Positions 12,010 through 25,400 of a stretch of 64,000 bases of DNA are shown one piece after another (within the stretch, counting starts at the first letter, position 1; the number at the start of each line of letters is the position of its first letter). The stretch comes from Rhabditoides inermis (Eukaryota > Nematoda > Chromadorea > Rhabditida > Rhabditidae). Both the position numbers and the translations under genes were made by a program. The stretch covers positions 429,501-493,500 of the forward strand of contig CAWZYM010000151.1 of NCBI GenBank assembly GCA_963966185.1, written 5' to 3'. The notes below the pieces were generated by a model, which was given only the letters and a program-made list of their open reading frames with translations, made no database searches and was not told the DNA's origin.

Positions 12010-14611
12010 ATGTTCTCCCATAAGGATTTCAACAAGCCCGCCCCTGTTCCCTCACCACCACCCATTACCACTCGAGCAACGCAACTGGACGAGCCAACGT
12101 GTCACCAGAAGCAGCTGTATAGGTGAAATTTCTCTCCGTTCTGTTCTCACTTCTTCTTTTTCAGTTCGTTGTCGTTCGGCTTGAAGGCGGTCTACAAGAA
12201 GCACACCGAGGGTCTGGTGGGACCTGCCATGGATGGCATGATGGCGGTGAGGTTGTTTCGCTGTCGTGTTGAACATGTGTTGTATAGGCTTGCTGCGATC
12301 GGGCGACGGGCCGCGTGCCTCGGAAGACGTGGATGGGCTTCCTGCACGAGAGCCCGGCGGAGAGACGGCAGCTGGTGCGGGCGATAGGTGAGGTGATGTG
12401 TGTACGAGTACGTTATCTGATGATGTTACAGTCGACGATAGTGTGCAGAGTGCGTCGTCACTCGGAGTCAACGTCGACCAGCTGTTCACGTCCACGTTCC
12501 GCCATTCGATCAACGCGAGCATCGACCCTGTAGGTTAAAAAGAACATTTTGATTGAAAACGTGTTAGCGCCTAGCTTTTTATTGTCTGTTTCAGCTCTTC
12601 CGCTTGACATCCAGGACCATATCAGCCGGCTGGAAGAAGGTGAGTTGACTTTGTTCAATCTGGGTTCCTCAGTTTTTTTTAATGATCTTGCAATTAAAGT
12701 TGCAGGAAAAAAAATGTGATGTTTAGTGCGCACGACTGTGTAAATGCGTGTGTTGTACACTCTCTTCTTCTCGTTCAGATAGCTGCGATGTGTGGTGGGA
12801 TAGAGCGACCGTTGGACAGTTCGCTACCGCGGACGATCGTTTGGCATCCGCCAAGGTGCTTCTCCCTGGCGTGTGCTCGGCTGTCACCCTCCCTCGTGTG
12901 GCCACGTCGCTCGTCCTTCTCGGATTCCCCACGTGAGTTTACATAGTTTGAGTGTGTGTCAAACAGTTTGTTTTTGATTGATTCATAATAGCTTCCTTTC
13001 AGCGAGGCTCTCGTCTCGGCGATGCTGTGCGACGATGTTCCTGCGTGGGCTGCGAGTCTGTTGGACAAGTGGGCTGCCGACGAGTTCTCCACCGACCAGA
13101 TCGTCAACTCGACTCCGTAAGTAAGGGGAAATATGTGGAAGGTGAAAGTGCGTAGCATGCCTTCAGCCTGCGCGAGAGCGATAGTTTTTCGATCTACCTC
13201 GCTTGCCGTTCGAAATACTGCCTCTCTTGTTTTGCGCACTATGGCCGAGAGCTAACTCTCCATCTTTCTCTGATCCACCCCACCGCGCGCAACTTATTGC
13301 GACCATAGAACTATAGTTTCGCTGGTTTGCCGACGTTTTTGCCGCTCGCTGCTCGAGACTCACTAAACTCGAGGTGGTTGGCGCGGCTGCGTGCATTGGA
13401 ACGATTCCCTCCTCGATCGGCTCGGCCAGCTGTCCCGCTTGTTCCCCTGTCCGGTGAGCACGAACGTTGGCGCCATCAGTTGGTTGCGTTATCAGCTTGT
13501 TAGTAGTTTGGGTCAGTAAGTTAAATCAGAAAGTATCATCGAGGCACTTCGGGATAGTTTTAAGAGATCACTGAATTTACAGGCGCAGAAGTGTGTGATC
13601 TGCGCGTGTGGCTTCCTTCTCACAGTCCCCTCTCACAGACCTTTGACTGTTCGGGAGACGATGCAAGACGTACTCATTCATGAAGAGGAGATGAGCAAGT
13701 ACGCGGCGAGCAGCAGGCTGCTGCAGGTATGTGTGTAATCACTCTTTGTGATTGCAATGTAATGATTTACATGTAATGTGTTGAGGAACGGAGACGTCAG
13801 ATGCGCGTCATCGACGATCCGATCGTATGCATGTACCCCGCTCTGCAATACCTCATGTCAATCGTCAACAAAGCTGAGAAAATGCAAAGTGGCACTGGAA
13901 GTGAGTTCATTTCTACTTCATGACTAGTTTTCGTTTAGTAGAGGTCAGACTCGACTTTGCTGGCAAAAGACCCCTGAAAAAGATCCCCAGAAAGATCCTG
14001 TCAGAAAGATCCTGTCAGAAAGATCTCAGAACGCGCCCCCACCCTCAAAAAGATCCTCAGAAAGTGGTTTTTTTTGGTATCATAAAGCGGCTTTTGATAC
14101 ATAATCGTGTCTGACCTCGCCTTTTGCTTGAATACTTTTTTGTTGTCAGCTGGGTGGGCCGAGCGGGCCGTCGCGTGGCGCAAGGCGGCTTGAAGGGAGC
14201 TCACCCACCCCAACCACGCGCGCTTCTACCGTCACAAGTACGTCGGCCCGCTGGAGCTGGTGATTGCGAGCTGCGACGATGAGGTGAGTGATCTGCAACA
14301 GGGGAGGCATGCCCACCTCTGGCTCCCGCTACCCCCAGCTCCTGCTGCTTCTCAGAGGTACGCGTCTCGTGTCTACTACAGTAACCGTGGGGCATGGTTG
14401 CATTTTCCATCCTGGTTAGCGTTTGGTTGGGGTTTTCAGATGACCCGCTGGCAAATCCCGAGGACGGCCCGCAGCGGCGCGTGTACGAGCAGGTAAAGAA
14501 GGAGTTCAAGAAGGTGGGATACTCCCATGTGCCGTTCGTGAAGAAACCGGCCAGTCCGGAGACGAGCCGCCGCGCTCACTCGCTTGCGCCTGGCGATCCC
14601 AACAGTCAGTG
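12010..14611 (+). CDS. Unrecognised protein gene with an internal TGA and a phase break
   Basis: Exons run MFSHKDFNKPAPVPSPPP (12010), SLSFGLKAVYKKHTEGLV (12170), ACCDRATGRVPRKTWMGFL (12290), VDDSVQSASSLGVNVDQLF (12430), LPLDIQDHISRLEE (12600), DSCDVWWDRATVGQF through VLLPGVCSAVTLPRVATSL (12780-12930), ALVSAMLCDDVPAWAASLL (13010), HWNDSLLDRLGQLSRLFP (13395), CVICACGFLLTVPSHRPLT then EEEMSKYAASSRLLQ (13590-13725), MRVIDDPIVCMYPALQYLM (13800) and FYRHKYVGPLELVIASC (14225). The last exon ends VGYSHVPFVKKP, stop near 14610. It looks mostly helical. I do not recognise the family. Near 14188 a TGA follows WRKAA in the frame of the next segment, and the last intron does not keep phase. This could be sequence error, a mis-called exon, or early decay. 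Confidence 0.6.
13161..13320 (-). mobile_element. 160-bp dispersed intronic repeat, copy 1
   Basis: The reverse complement matches 19707-19873 and 36280-36447 over nearly its full length, with scattered differences and one gap where the other copies read GGTTATGGCACC. Shared landmarks are CTATAGTTCTATG, AATAAGTTGCGCGC, GCGCAAAACAAGAG and AGCGAGGTAGATCGAAAA. The copy sits in an intron of the 12010 gene. It shows no coding capacity; it looks like a short non-autonomous element. Confidence 0.75.
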
Positions 14612-14926
14612 AGCCGCACCTCGACGACTTTCCTTCGAGACGATATCACTTTTTGACAGTGTTTCAATATTTATCGCCATTATGTACACAAACACGTACA
14701 CAAAATCATATAACAGTAACAGATTACAACATAAACGTGATAAAATACAACATGACGCATTGCTTATCTCCTAGCAGCACCCTCCCCCCAGTCGAGCGCC
14801 TGCTCCTCTCCCGCACCCAACGACCACTTTTGTCAAACTTTATCAGAAACTTTATCATGTATTGCCATTATGTACACAACTCATACCAAACATGACATAT
14901 AATACGATAGGATGCGATGACAGTGC
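14612..14926. repeat. Decayed duplication of the Rab gene 3' end
   Basis: The segment about 14660-14800 repeats the 14850-14960 segment: both contain GCCATTATGTACACAA, and further on CTAGCAGCACCCTCCCCC. In the right-hand copy the latter is the Cys-Cys-stop end of the Rab gene. The left copy is diverged and not in a continuing frame, so it is a remnant of a tandem 3' duplication. The region also holds the convergent 3' UTRs. Confidence 0.5.
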
Positions 14927-17900
14927 CTAGCAGCACCCTCCCCCTCCCCCTCCTCCGTTCCGCCGCCTCCTCTCTCGCACCTCCTCCAGCCGCACGCTGT
15001 CCTCACTGCGCGGCTGGTACGGCAGCTCGTACTGACCGTCCTTCTCCGACGAAAGGATCTGCAGAGGGGGTATTGTATTTAGGCACGGCAACGTTTCGGA
15101 TCAGAATTGTTCCACTTTGAGCGTCCAAGAGATATAAATCGATAAAAAACATATTTTAGTTATCTTATTCGATTGCTGATTGATCGAGAGTGTTGGGATT
15201 CGAGACAACAAAATGTCGCTTCTTGATCCTGATGCAAAAAAATGTACTTTCTGAAGATGGGTCTGTTGCGATCAAAAATTGGCTCTGGAGTTTTTTTTCC
15301 ACCCACCACATCGACTAGCTTCTCGAATGCGTCGTCCACGCCGTCGCCTGTCTTCGCGGACGTTCTGAAATTATTTATGAATCGATAAATCGATAATCAA
15401 TCAATAGTCACCTGAACGACGCGCAGAAGCCGTTCTCCCTCTCGAGCTGTGAGAGAGCGTCGTCGTCCAGCTCGCCCTCGATGTCCGACTGAAAGGATAC
15501 GTTTCACTAGACGATACGTTTCGAGACCGCGATACGTTTCAGGCATACGTTTAGTTCGGGATAATTGTTTTTTTTTTAAATTTATTTCGTGTTCATGAAA
15601 GAATAGACAAAATAATCGTCGTCGAACCTTGTTTGCGAGGAGAATGGTCGGCACGGGAGAGCCATCCGCCAGGGTGCACTTGCCGTCCAGGTCGCTCTTC
15701 CATCTGAGATGACAACGTGAACAGGTATAGAAGCAAGTAAACAAGAGAGAGGGAGTGGGAGAAGAGAGGAGAGAAGGAGAGAGAGAGAGACGAAGAAACG
15801 CACCTGAGCGCGCCTTCGACCGTCCTGTCTCGGGTGGAATCCATGACGATAACTGCTCCATGCGCGTCCTTGTAGTACACCCGCGTCATCACACCGTACC
15901 GATCCTGGCCTGAAACGGAGTACGGTAAGGTTACGGTATTTTGAATAAGTTCGGTTTTGGGATACTGTATTATGGTAGTTGCAATCAACTGCATGTGAGT
16001 CTTCAGTGTTTGGCATTTCGTTCGCTGAGGAACTTGGCTAACACATTTTAACATTTCGCTCTCACATCGAAGCGTGTTGGGTCTGGTTTTTGCGGACAAA
16101 TCTTTCTCTCTCTGCTCGCAGTTTCCTGGGTTTTTGCCAGCGAGTGCTGTCTCCCCCACTCCTTCCTTCTCAACCTTGGAGGGGCGCTCTGATTCTACCT
16201 GTCGTGTCGTCGCACCAAAACATAGACTCTCTCTCTCTCTCTCCTTCTCTCTCAAGTGAGCCGCGGGCAAGAGGGCTTGATTGTTTGCGTATCACACTAT
16301 CACTGGCGGCGGGTCTCTTATGATGCAAAAAGTGGATCCGATGTCAGGATATGCACTGACGTCATCGGAAGTATCAAAATGTAGAGAGAGCAGGGAAGTG
16401 AACTTAGTTCGGAGTTTCACGTGTGTAGCAGCACTTCAGGGCGGTGTTTGATCAGTCGAAAAAGTACTACGGCTCACTCACTACAGTCACTCACTCTTGT
16501 TTGTGTGAGCTGATTCAGCACCTCCGTTACTCACCCTGCCGAGAGGTCAGCTGGATTAGTATTAGCATATCTACGCCAGCCGGAAACACCCTCTCCTCCC
16601 GTCCCTAACCGAACTAGAGACACGTAGGACGTAGGCGTACACGCACATTCCCTCCGACACTCAACGTGCCACTCTCATCGTGTTTATCTTTGTTTATTTG
16701 ATAGGTAAACATCTAGCGCCGCCGCAACCATGCGCGCTTCCTGCCTTCCGGCGTCTCCCACCAGACACCGTGTCAATCGAGAGAGCGCAGACACTGATGC
16801 GACGAGAGACAGTGCGTGGTGAAGAGAGGGCGAGAGATGCTAGTGTGTTGTGGGGACCGGTCGGCGCAGGAGGGTGGGTTGGAGAGGCGCGCCGCCACCC
16901 AACGTGAGCCCCTAGCCGACCGGATCACTTCTGATACTATCACTACAGTAATCCGCGTGTTTCCACATTTCTGACATATTCGAATGCCGATCGCTTTGAT
17001 GTTTCATTAGAACTGTGAGTCACTGTCTTTTGTGTGTCCTTCTCTACCCCGTTCGTTTCTAATAGTACGATTGGCTGCGCATCTCACTGACGACAAAGGA
17101 ATGCGACCTCAAATCGCCGCCAATCACTTTCTCACCCTCTTCTGTACTCTCCAACCAAGTCACCAAGCAATCCTGTTTACACCCGGCTATTTGCATATTT
17201 CCGCGTTCCTTTCCGAAAATAGCTTAGCGGTATCAGTCACGCCGAGAGACATTAAGCACACAGACGCATTGGCAAGGTAGTAAACAGTAAACAGTTGTCT
17301 GTCTTGTATGACCCGCTCCTCCTCTCTAGCCTAGCGCATAAGCCGCCTAGACGCACACTATGCGACTCTTCCATTCTACATGTTGCTCCCTCTTTCGCTC
17401 GCCGCACATTTCACCGAGAGAACACTGTGACTCTTTGCTATTGTGTTTTTGTTCGCACCTTTCCATTTGCCAGAGCGCCCCTTTCACACCATTCAATATG
17501 ACAATATGATGCGATATCATCGGTGTTGGAGAGTGCCCTGCCATCCATAGCATATTGAACCTGTCTGGGTCGCTTGCGTTCCCATGCCCCAAAAATGTTG
17601 AGCTCACTCAAACACTGTCTCGCTGTGGAAATCCGTGGTTTTGTGTTGACGCGCGCAAGCAAGCGAGGGCGTATGGGTGCGAAAAAGTCGCGCGCACTCA
17701 TGTCACTCTCACTCGAAACTGTGTCATTGCGGACGCTAGCCTCTCGAGCAACCATTTCACATCTCACTCTCACTCACTCACTCGCGCGCAATCTATTTCC
17801 ATGTTTCCATATGTTCCTTTCTTATATGATGTTGCATTCCATGTGATTAGTGTCGTGGCTGGTTCGTGGATGATCCATGCGTCCTCATCTCCTCATGTTT

Positions 17901-18131
17901 GCCTCTCTGCCTCTCTGATCTCTCTCTCTCTCTCTCTCATCCCTCACTCCTCTCGACCGCACCTCCCCCTCGAGGATTGTCTTTGTAATCTCAGAGACGG
18001 CGACATGAAAGCGATTCCTCTGATCCATACCCGGGAACTTACAGTACTTCGACGCAAGCCTGTTTTTTTTTGTTAAGAGGGGTACTTGAGTGTGTGTGTT
18101 TCCGTCCGCGCTAATCAATAGCTACCTTGAA

Positions 18132-18166
<35 letters not shown>

Positions 18167-19030
18167 TCGATTTCTCTCTTTGTGATGGTTGCGTGTGCAA
18201 TGGATATGCAAATACGCTTTCGACAGTCTATGAGCCGCGACGAAACGAGCAAAAGGCGCGTGCTCTAAACAATCAATCGGAGCCGAATCAAGCTATACGC
18301 TTTCCCCTCCTCCCTTCGAACCACGAACTAATATAGTACTGTGTGAGTCTGACTTTATAACCCGTCCGTGTGTCTGAGCTCTCCGCTGATCGCGCACTCT
18401 CTCGCCGCCCCTCCCGTTTTGATCCTCTTTTGTCGCCGGCGTCGACGCGTTTTGCAATTGATGGGCGAGATTCCGTGATTTACATTTCAATATACGCCCC
18501 GAAACACGCCAACGCCCACGTATTATATTCACCCCGCCTCGTATATTACAGGAAGAGGCACCTCTGTGAGTCAGCGCGATTGATTTATCGATTGATTCGT
18601 CACTATGAGCGCCCGCGACGCGTACGCGTGCCAAATACAGGTAAAATAAAGTTATAGTATTATGATGAAGATCACTGTTTCGTTTTCGTCTATCTATGTT
18701 TACATTCGCCCTCACTGCTAAGTTGCAATTCTCTCGGCACTCTCTCCCACTCTTTTGAGGCTTTCAAGCGGTAAGAAAACACCTCTCACGTTACAAAAAG
18801 AAGCCTGCGTCGAACAAAGGGTGTCGCTCTGCCAATTATCTTGATGTATCATCTGATCAGATCCATCAATATGATCTACTCATTTGATCTACCTTCCCGA
18901 TCTACCTTCCCGATCTACCAATCCTCTGATCTACCTAGGCATGCAACATCCTCCTCATTGTCTGTGGACTGGGGTCTATAGGACTGGCGGGCAGCCAGTT
19001 CTCGCGGGTCGGCATTGAGAACTACAAGTG

Positions 19031-19077
<47 letters not shown>

Positions 19078-20177
19078 AGTTTCCTGTATGATCTCGCAAA
19101 GTTTATGGTCATGGTTGTTTTACCCCTACGTTTCACAACGTCAATGTAAAGCGACGCGACGCTTTTTGACAATGCCATGAAGCAACCTACCTGTTTATGT
19201 GCTTTTTAGCAAAGTTATCGATTGATTGATTTGCAGGGACATCGACCTCCGCCTCCTCAACTGGTTCCATGTGCTGTCGGGATGCGTCGGTGAGTATAGT
19301 ATTTCAAGAAGCAAAACATACAGGAATTATCTCGCCGGCGTTAGCATTGTTTCACATCGTCCGTGAAACGTAGAGAGCAAAAGGGTCCCCAAAAACCTCA
19401 AAACACACAAGTGAGACGCAAGACGCAAATTTGACGCAAGTGACCTGTACTAACGCAAACCCTTCTCTGACAGGCGTGTATTCGGTGCTGCGCAACCACG
19501 GCTCGATCGTCGTCAAGACGTGCTACTGCGTCTCCATGGTCATCGGATTCGCCACCGCCGTCTTCTATGGATTCACAGAGTACCGGGTGTGTTTATTTGT
19601 TCACTTGTTTGTTTACTTGTTACTTGTTTGTTCGCAGGTGGTGAAGCAGCGCGAGGAGATCGACGCGCTCCGAGCCACGCCAGGATTCCAGGTGATCATA
19701 GTAGATAACTATAGTTCTATGCTCGCAATAAGTTGCGCGCGGTGGGGTAGATCAGAGGAAGACGGAGAGTCAGCTCTCGGCAATAGCGCGCAAAACAAGA
19801 GAGACAGACGGTTATGGCACCGTATTTCGAACTGCAAGCGAGGTAGATCGAAAACTATCGCTCTGGCGCAGAGTATATGTGTATTTTCATTGACATTGCC
19901 AATGCTTCCCTTTTCTCGGGTTATAAATTGAGTGAAGCGTATTCAAAAAATCTTCTAGTATCTTCTAATAACCCGTTCTACGATTTTTCCGTTGCTCAAA
20001 TTTTTTCTATTAGAGATAAATCAGACAAATGTCGATCACTGATTTCCACTTCTAGGAGACGCTGGGCCAGCAGAACGACGACTATACGGGGAAGATCGTC
20101 ATCGTCGGCATCATGATCGGACTCGGTATGCTCTCTCCCTCTCTCTCTCTCTCTCTCTCCCTCTCTCTCTCTCTCTC

Positions 20178-20208
<31 letters not shown>

Positions 20209-22037
20209 TCCTCTCTCTCCCTCTATTTCTTTTCCTCCCTCTCCCTCTCTCCGTATGTATGTGCATGTATACGTTTCAACCAAGTCATATCTCGAATCAG
20301 TCAAAGATTCGTTTAATTGCTGTACCATTTGTTCACGTCATATACTCCCTTGCAGGCGCGATCGCTTTTGTGATCTCTGTCGTGGCGTGTCTCCTGCTGG
20401 ATAAGCTTGTCATCGTACAGTACCCCGTCTACCCCGCCCAGTCGGTGAGACTATCGACTACTGATTATTGATTATAGTGGGCCCGCAAATGAGTTCCACT
20501 CTTTTTACGAGAGATATCAGAGTGGTTAGTTTTCAATTTGACAAAAATTTGCGAGGATACCCAAGATCGAAACCGCGAACCGCTGCTTGACCAGCAAGAG
20601 CTTTACCACTGCGCCACGTGGTCATGTGAGAGGATCAGTGGAGTAGAGATATGAACGGCAAAAACAAGATGCTGCGCACTTCGTTCAGTATACTGTATGT
20701 TCAAAATCCACGATAATGTTTTCAACGAAAAATCCTGAGCTGAGTGCGAGCTTATTATATCCTGTCTGATTCGTTCGCAAGTCATAACATTTGGATACGT
20801 TTCACTCTCTCTACATAGTGTGGCACTAATTGTTGATATCAATAGGCTCAGGGCTTTACTGTTCATCACTCAGTAATACAGCAATCAATATCAATCAATA
20901 TCAATCAATATCAATCAATGTGATTTCTAGCGCGAGCAGGAGCGTTATGTGTCGAAGCGGCGCAAGCGTCTCATGTCGCTGGCGGGGATCAAGCTGCTGC
21001 TGGGTCTCGGCACGCTCGGCCTGGCTGCCTTCCTCGAGTACGAGCACGAGAAGGTGGGCATATCTAGTACAGGTTCTGGGACATGACAAGGTTAGCCTAT
21101 CACTATTCGTTTGTCACTCAGTATCTGAATGACTACATTTACATGACACGCCAATGGCGGTTCTGGATGACTGCATACGTTTCACGCAGTTCTCATAACG
21201 ACGTCCAGCAAAATGATTGAAATTTTATCTCGAACGTTGATTTATTCAACACACTGATTTACGATTATGATAGTTTTGGCTTGCAGGTGTCGGGCACTGA
21301 GAAGTGGATCAAGATCGCACTGGAGCACATCGCAGCCATGCTGACTATCGTGTCCGCCATATGCGACATGGCAGCCGTCAGAACCAAGCAGCCCGAGACA
21401 CTCAACCTCAGGGTACGGTAGAGCTATTGTCGTCTGGTATTGTACACCCACAACGGAAACAAGTTACTGTATCGGTACATTTCGATAGTATACATCCACA
21501 ACGATTACGGTAAGGTTACCGCATACTGTGCCTTGCAGGTGGCCCTATGCATGTCGATCATCGCGGCTGTGTGGTGTGTGAAGTCAGTCGACCACAACAC
21601 CTTCCCCTTCTTCAAGAACGACCTCAAGCACTTCTATGTCGCACAGCAGATCAATGGTGGGTGGGGTACGTATCACTGGGTGAATACGTTTCACACACAG
21701 GGTATAAAAGACATGAAAACTACAATTGCAACTTAGTATTAGTCAATGGTTGTTTTGTTACACTAAAATTCTCTCTTTTTCGGGAAAACAATTTGTATGG
21801 TCTCCATAGTTACATTCATATAAAATAAAGACCGTTCTTTTCAGACCCAAGTCTGACGAATCAATTGTAGTAATAGAAAATACAGTAATCAGATACTGGC
21901 CGAACACTAGCCTAATGCTGATTTCGTTTCAGACCCGACCCTGACGAACACGTCTCCCCGCTATATCATCGTCGTCGTGCATGGAGTGCTCATCGCAGCG
22001 TATGGACTGCTATTCCTGCTATGCCTCATGACTGGTG

Positions 22038-22089
<52 letters not shown>

Positions 22090-22112
22090 TCTCTCGTTCT
22101 CGTTCTCTCGCT

Positions 22113-22146
<34 letters not shown>

Positions 22147-22358
22147 TTCTCTCGTTCTCTCGTTCTCTCTCTCTCTCTCTCGTTCTCTCGTTCTCTCTCT
22201 CTCTCTCGTTCGCTCTCTCTCTCTCTCTCTCTCTCTCTCGTTCTCGTTCTCTCGCTCTCTTTCTCTCTCTCTCTCTCTTTCTCTCGTTCTCTCGTTCTCT
22301 CTCTCTCTCTCTCTCTCTCTCGTTCTCTCGTTCTCTCTCTCTCTCTCTCTCTCGTTCG

Positions 22359-22391
<33 letters not shown>

Positions 22392-22445
22392 GTTCTCTCG
22401 TTCTCTCGTTCTCTCGTTCTCTCTCTCTCTCTCTCTCTCGTTCTC

Positions 22446-22482
<37 letters not shown>

Positions 22483-25400
22483 CTCTCGTTCTCTCTCTCT
22501 CTCTCTCTCTTCTAACGATGTCATTCGATACACTCATCACTTCCTACACGCTTCGTATTTCGCATCCGTTTCACCTAGAGGTTATAGGCGCAATTTGCCT
22601 GAAGAAGTAATTAGTCAAGCACAGTTGTTGCAAGTATTTATAATAATGGTTTCGTATTTTCACGCTATCCCGCCGGATTCGTTTCTCTTCTGTGATATAA
22701 TCCTATAGCTATGTATTGTATAAGTAATTCGTGTCAGTCGATTAAATGTATCCGAAAACCGCTTCACGAAAGAAAGAAATACTTTCTGTCTTGAAAGCAC
22801 AGTTGATTCATTCACTTTTCTATTGTAGCCGTTGCCGCTGGCGCCGCCTCCCACACCGACTACCTCTCCATGAACCAGCGGATCGACAAGTCGGTCAGGA
22901 TGCAGAGCCGGTGAGTACCAGACTGGTGCGGGGAACCAGAGAAGCAGACTGGTGCGGGGGAACCAGACTGGTGCGGGGAAACCAGACTGGTGCGGTGGAA
23001 CCAGACCGGTGCGGGGGAACCAGACTGGTGCGGTGGAACCAGACTGGCGAGGAACCAGACTGGTGCTGACCGATTCGACTTGCAGTCTGCTGTCCCTTCT
23101 CCACCTGTTGTGGGGTGTGGGTCTGTTCGCTCTGACCATCCTGGGTCTTCTGGATGCCAAGTGGAGGGGCGAGTTCCTGGGAGGCGACCTACTGTGGATG
23201 GCTGTCCTATTCGCAGCCACCGGATTGATCAACACCGACAACTTCAGGTGAATTTCGAAATGCGCAGTCATGAAATGAGGTTTTGAATACGTTTCCCGCC
23301 TACGCAAAAGACATGCTAAAAACAAATCGCAATACACAACTCGCGCTCAATTTTCTTCACGTACGTTTCACAACTGAAATAATGGTGTAACCCGCGTGAG
23401 ACGATTAATTTCAACCCTACTGGACGAAGTCAGTTATAATATATTTTTCGATCTATTATAGTTGTAGAAAATTGTGTTTCATCAAAGCATCAAACATAAC
23501 TGTAATGGATAGAAGATCATTTGCAGCACCTTCATCCACACTCGCTTCATCATGAACGTGGTGTGTCTGGGCATAGCGGTGGAGAAGATGTGCGCCAGCA
23601 TCAACCTCATCTACCAGTACAGGCGAGTCTCTCTTTCCCCCCTCTCTCTCCCTCTGTCTCCCTCTCCCTCCCTCCCTCCCTCTCTCTCCCTCTCTCTCTT
23701 CTTCACTCTCTCCATTACAGCAGCTACCCCACCTACGTCAACGGTGATCAGAGGACGTTCGTCGCTCAGATCATTCTGATTTCTGTGACCACTGGAGTGA
23801 GTATCAGCCTATAAGCTGATTATCATGTTAGTCTTAACACCTTATGTGCCTTCTAGATCTTTGCGGCGGAGGCTCTCACGTCCCTCGTGTGTGCTGTTAT
23901 ATTCGGACGGACCATCACCGGCCAGCCCAGGGCCACCTATCCCCATACAAGCGGTGAGGGTTGGGAGAATAGTTTTTTTTAAATATACAAATAATTTTCG
24001 ATACGCTTCACGCGTCTCACATAAAGGCAATGCGATATATATCTGTAATTTCTTTTTTTCTCAAAGACGCAAAATTCAACGAAAAATACCAAAAAAACAA
24101 CGCGACTGTGAGAGTATTGCATGACATATTTAGTCACATAACTAACTAAAGGTTATGACAAATGAAAGACATTATTTCAAGTCCGTTAGCATGAGGCATT
24201 GATTGCTGAAATTCTTGCACGCGTTATTACATAGGTGAAACGTAAAGACGAAACACATCGCTTTATTGCGTCCTGAACAGTCATAGTCTTCTCCCGAAAC
24301 GTGAAACGAATCGAACAAAATGACTAATCGTACGTGCCCCTCCAACTTGTACTCCTTGCACGCAGGCATCCATCTGTTCTTCTCGCTCGGCACCCTCTTC
24401 TATGCTGTCGTCATCACCGGATGCTACATCGTATTCGAGATCGGAAAGTGGAAGTACTCCGAGGTACGTGTACACTGTGTATTTTGGAGAGCAATGCCAC
24501 TTTTTGCGCTAGATACGTTGCACCCCGTTTCCATTTTTATATATACTTACGTTTCACACATCACATATACATTTCCTCTCCTATATCCTCTTTCAATGAC
24601 TCCCATGTGCCATGTGCTCATATCATTCAGGTGCCCATCGAAGTGCCCTACTTCCGCATCGGAAACGGACCATTCGCCCTCGCTGTCTTCATCGTACAGG
24701 TGATAAATATAGGCTTGCAAACAATCGATAAGAGAACCGAAAATTGGAAAAAAAATCAATAAATCGTTACTCAGCTGGTGTGCGTGTGTGTCCCATCTCT
24801 TCTCGCCGCTGCCACCCTTCTACATGTCATCGTCGCGGCCCTCGCACTATTCACCCTATCGCCAGCCATCACAAACACATACTACCTGGTAAGATTGTTT
24901 ATTTGTTTGTTTGTTCACTTGTTTACCTGTTTGTTTACAGCAAGCCCTTCTGCGAGCGCAAGACGTGTTGCAGACCTCCACCCAGCAGGAAGCGATTCAG
25001 ACTGTGAGCTCTATTGGCTTTCGTGATTTTCGAACGACCTTCCGTCCGCGATTGTTTGTTCATGTAGCATCTTTCTAATATTAACCAAGTGAAACGTATG
25101 AACCTATAATAATAATGTTTACTATTTCCAGGTGGGTGTGATTCTCGCGGCCGGATCGACCCTCGCCTGTATCATTGCCACCGCATGCGGCGTCATCTGC
25201 GCCCTCAGGTACGCCAACAGTACCCCTACAGTAATCCACGTCCCCCGCAGGTCTTCGTACATGCTGCATCACAGCAGCGCGGGCAGCCAGACGTCTACTG
25301 TGGTCGCGCCCCTGGAGGAGTCGTTCGGGACGATGCGCTACCAGCAGCAGTCTGCGATGGGCGATCGATCGGGAGGAGCAGTCAGCAACCCCGCGTCTCC

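Noticed and set aside
14180..14200. In-frame TGA codons here and in the 28-29 kb membrane-gene pair as evidence of stop-codon reassignment or selenocysteine
   Set aside because: The well-supported ABCC gene terminates at TGA, TGG is used for Trp everywhere, and the affected genes show other signs of decay or model error.
21961..22708. Several overlapping long ORFs rich in Arg/Glu or Ser/Leu on both strands
   Set aside because: All are translations of the 475-bp CT/CTCGTT microsatellite inside an intron; every frame is open for the trivial reason of base composition.
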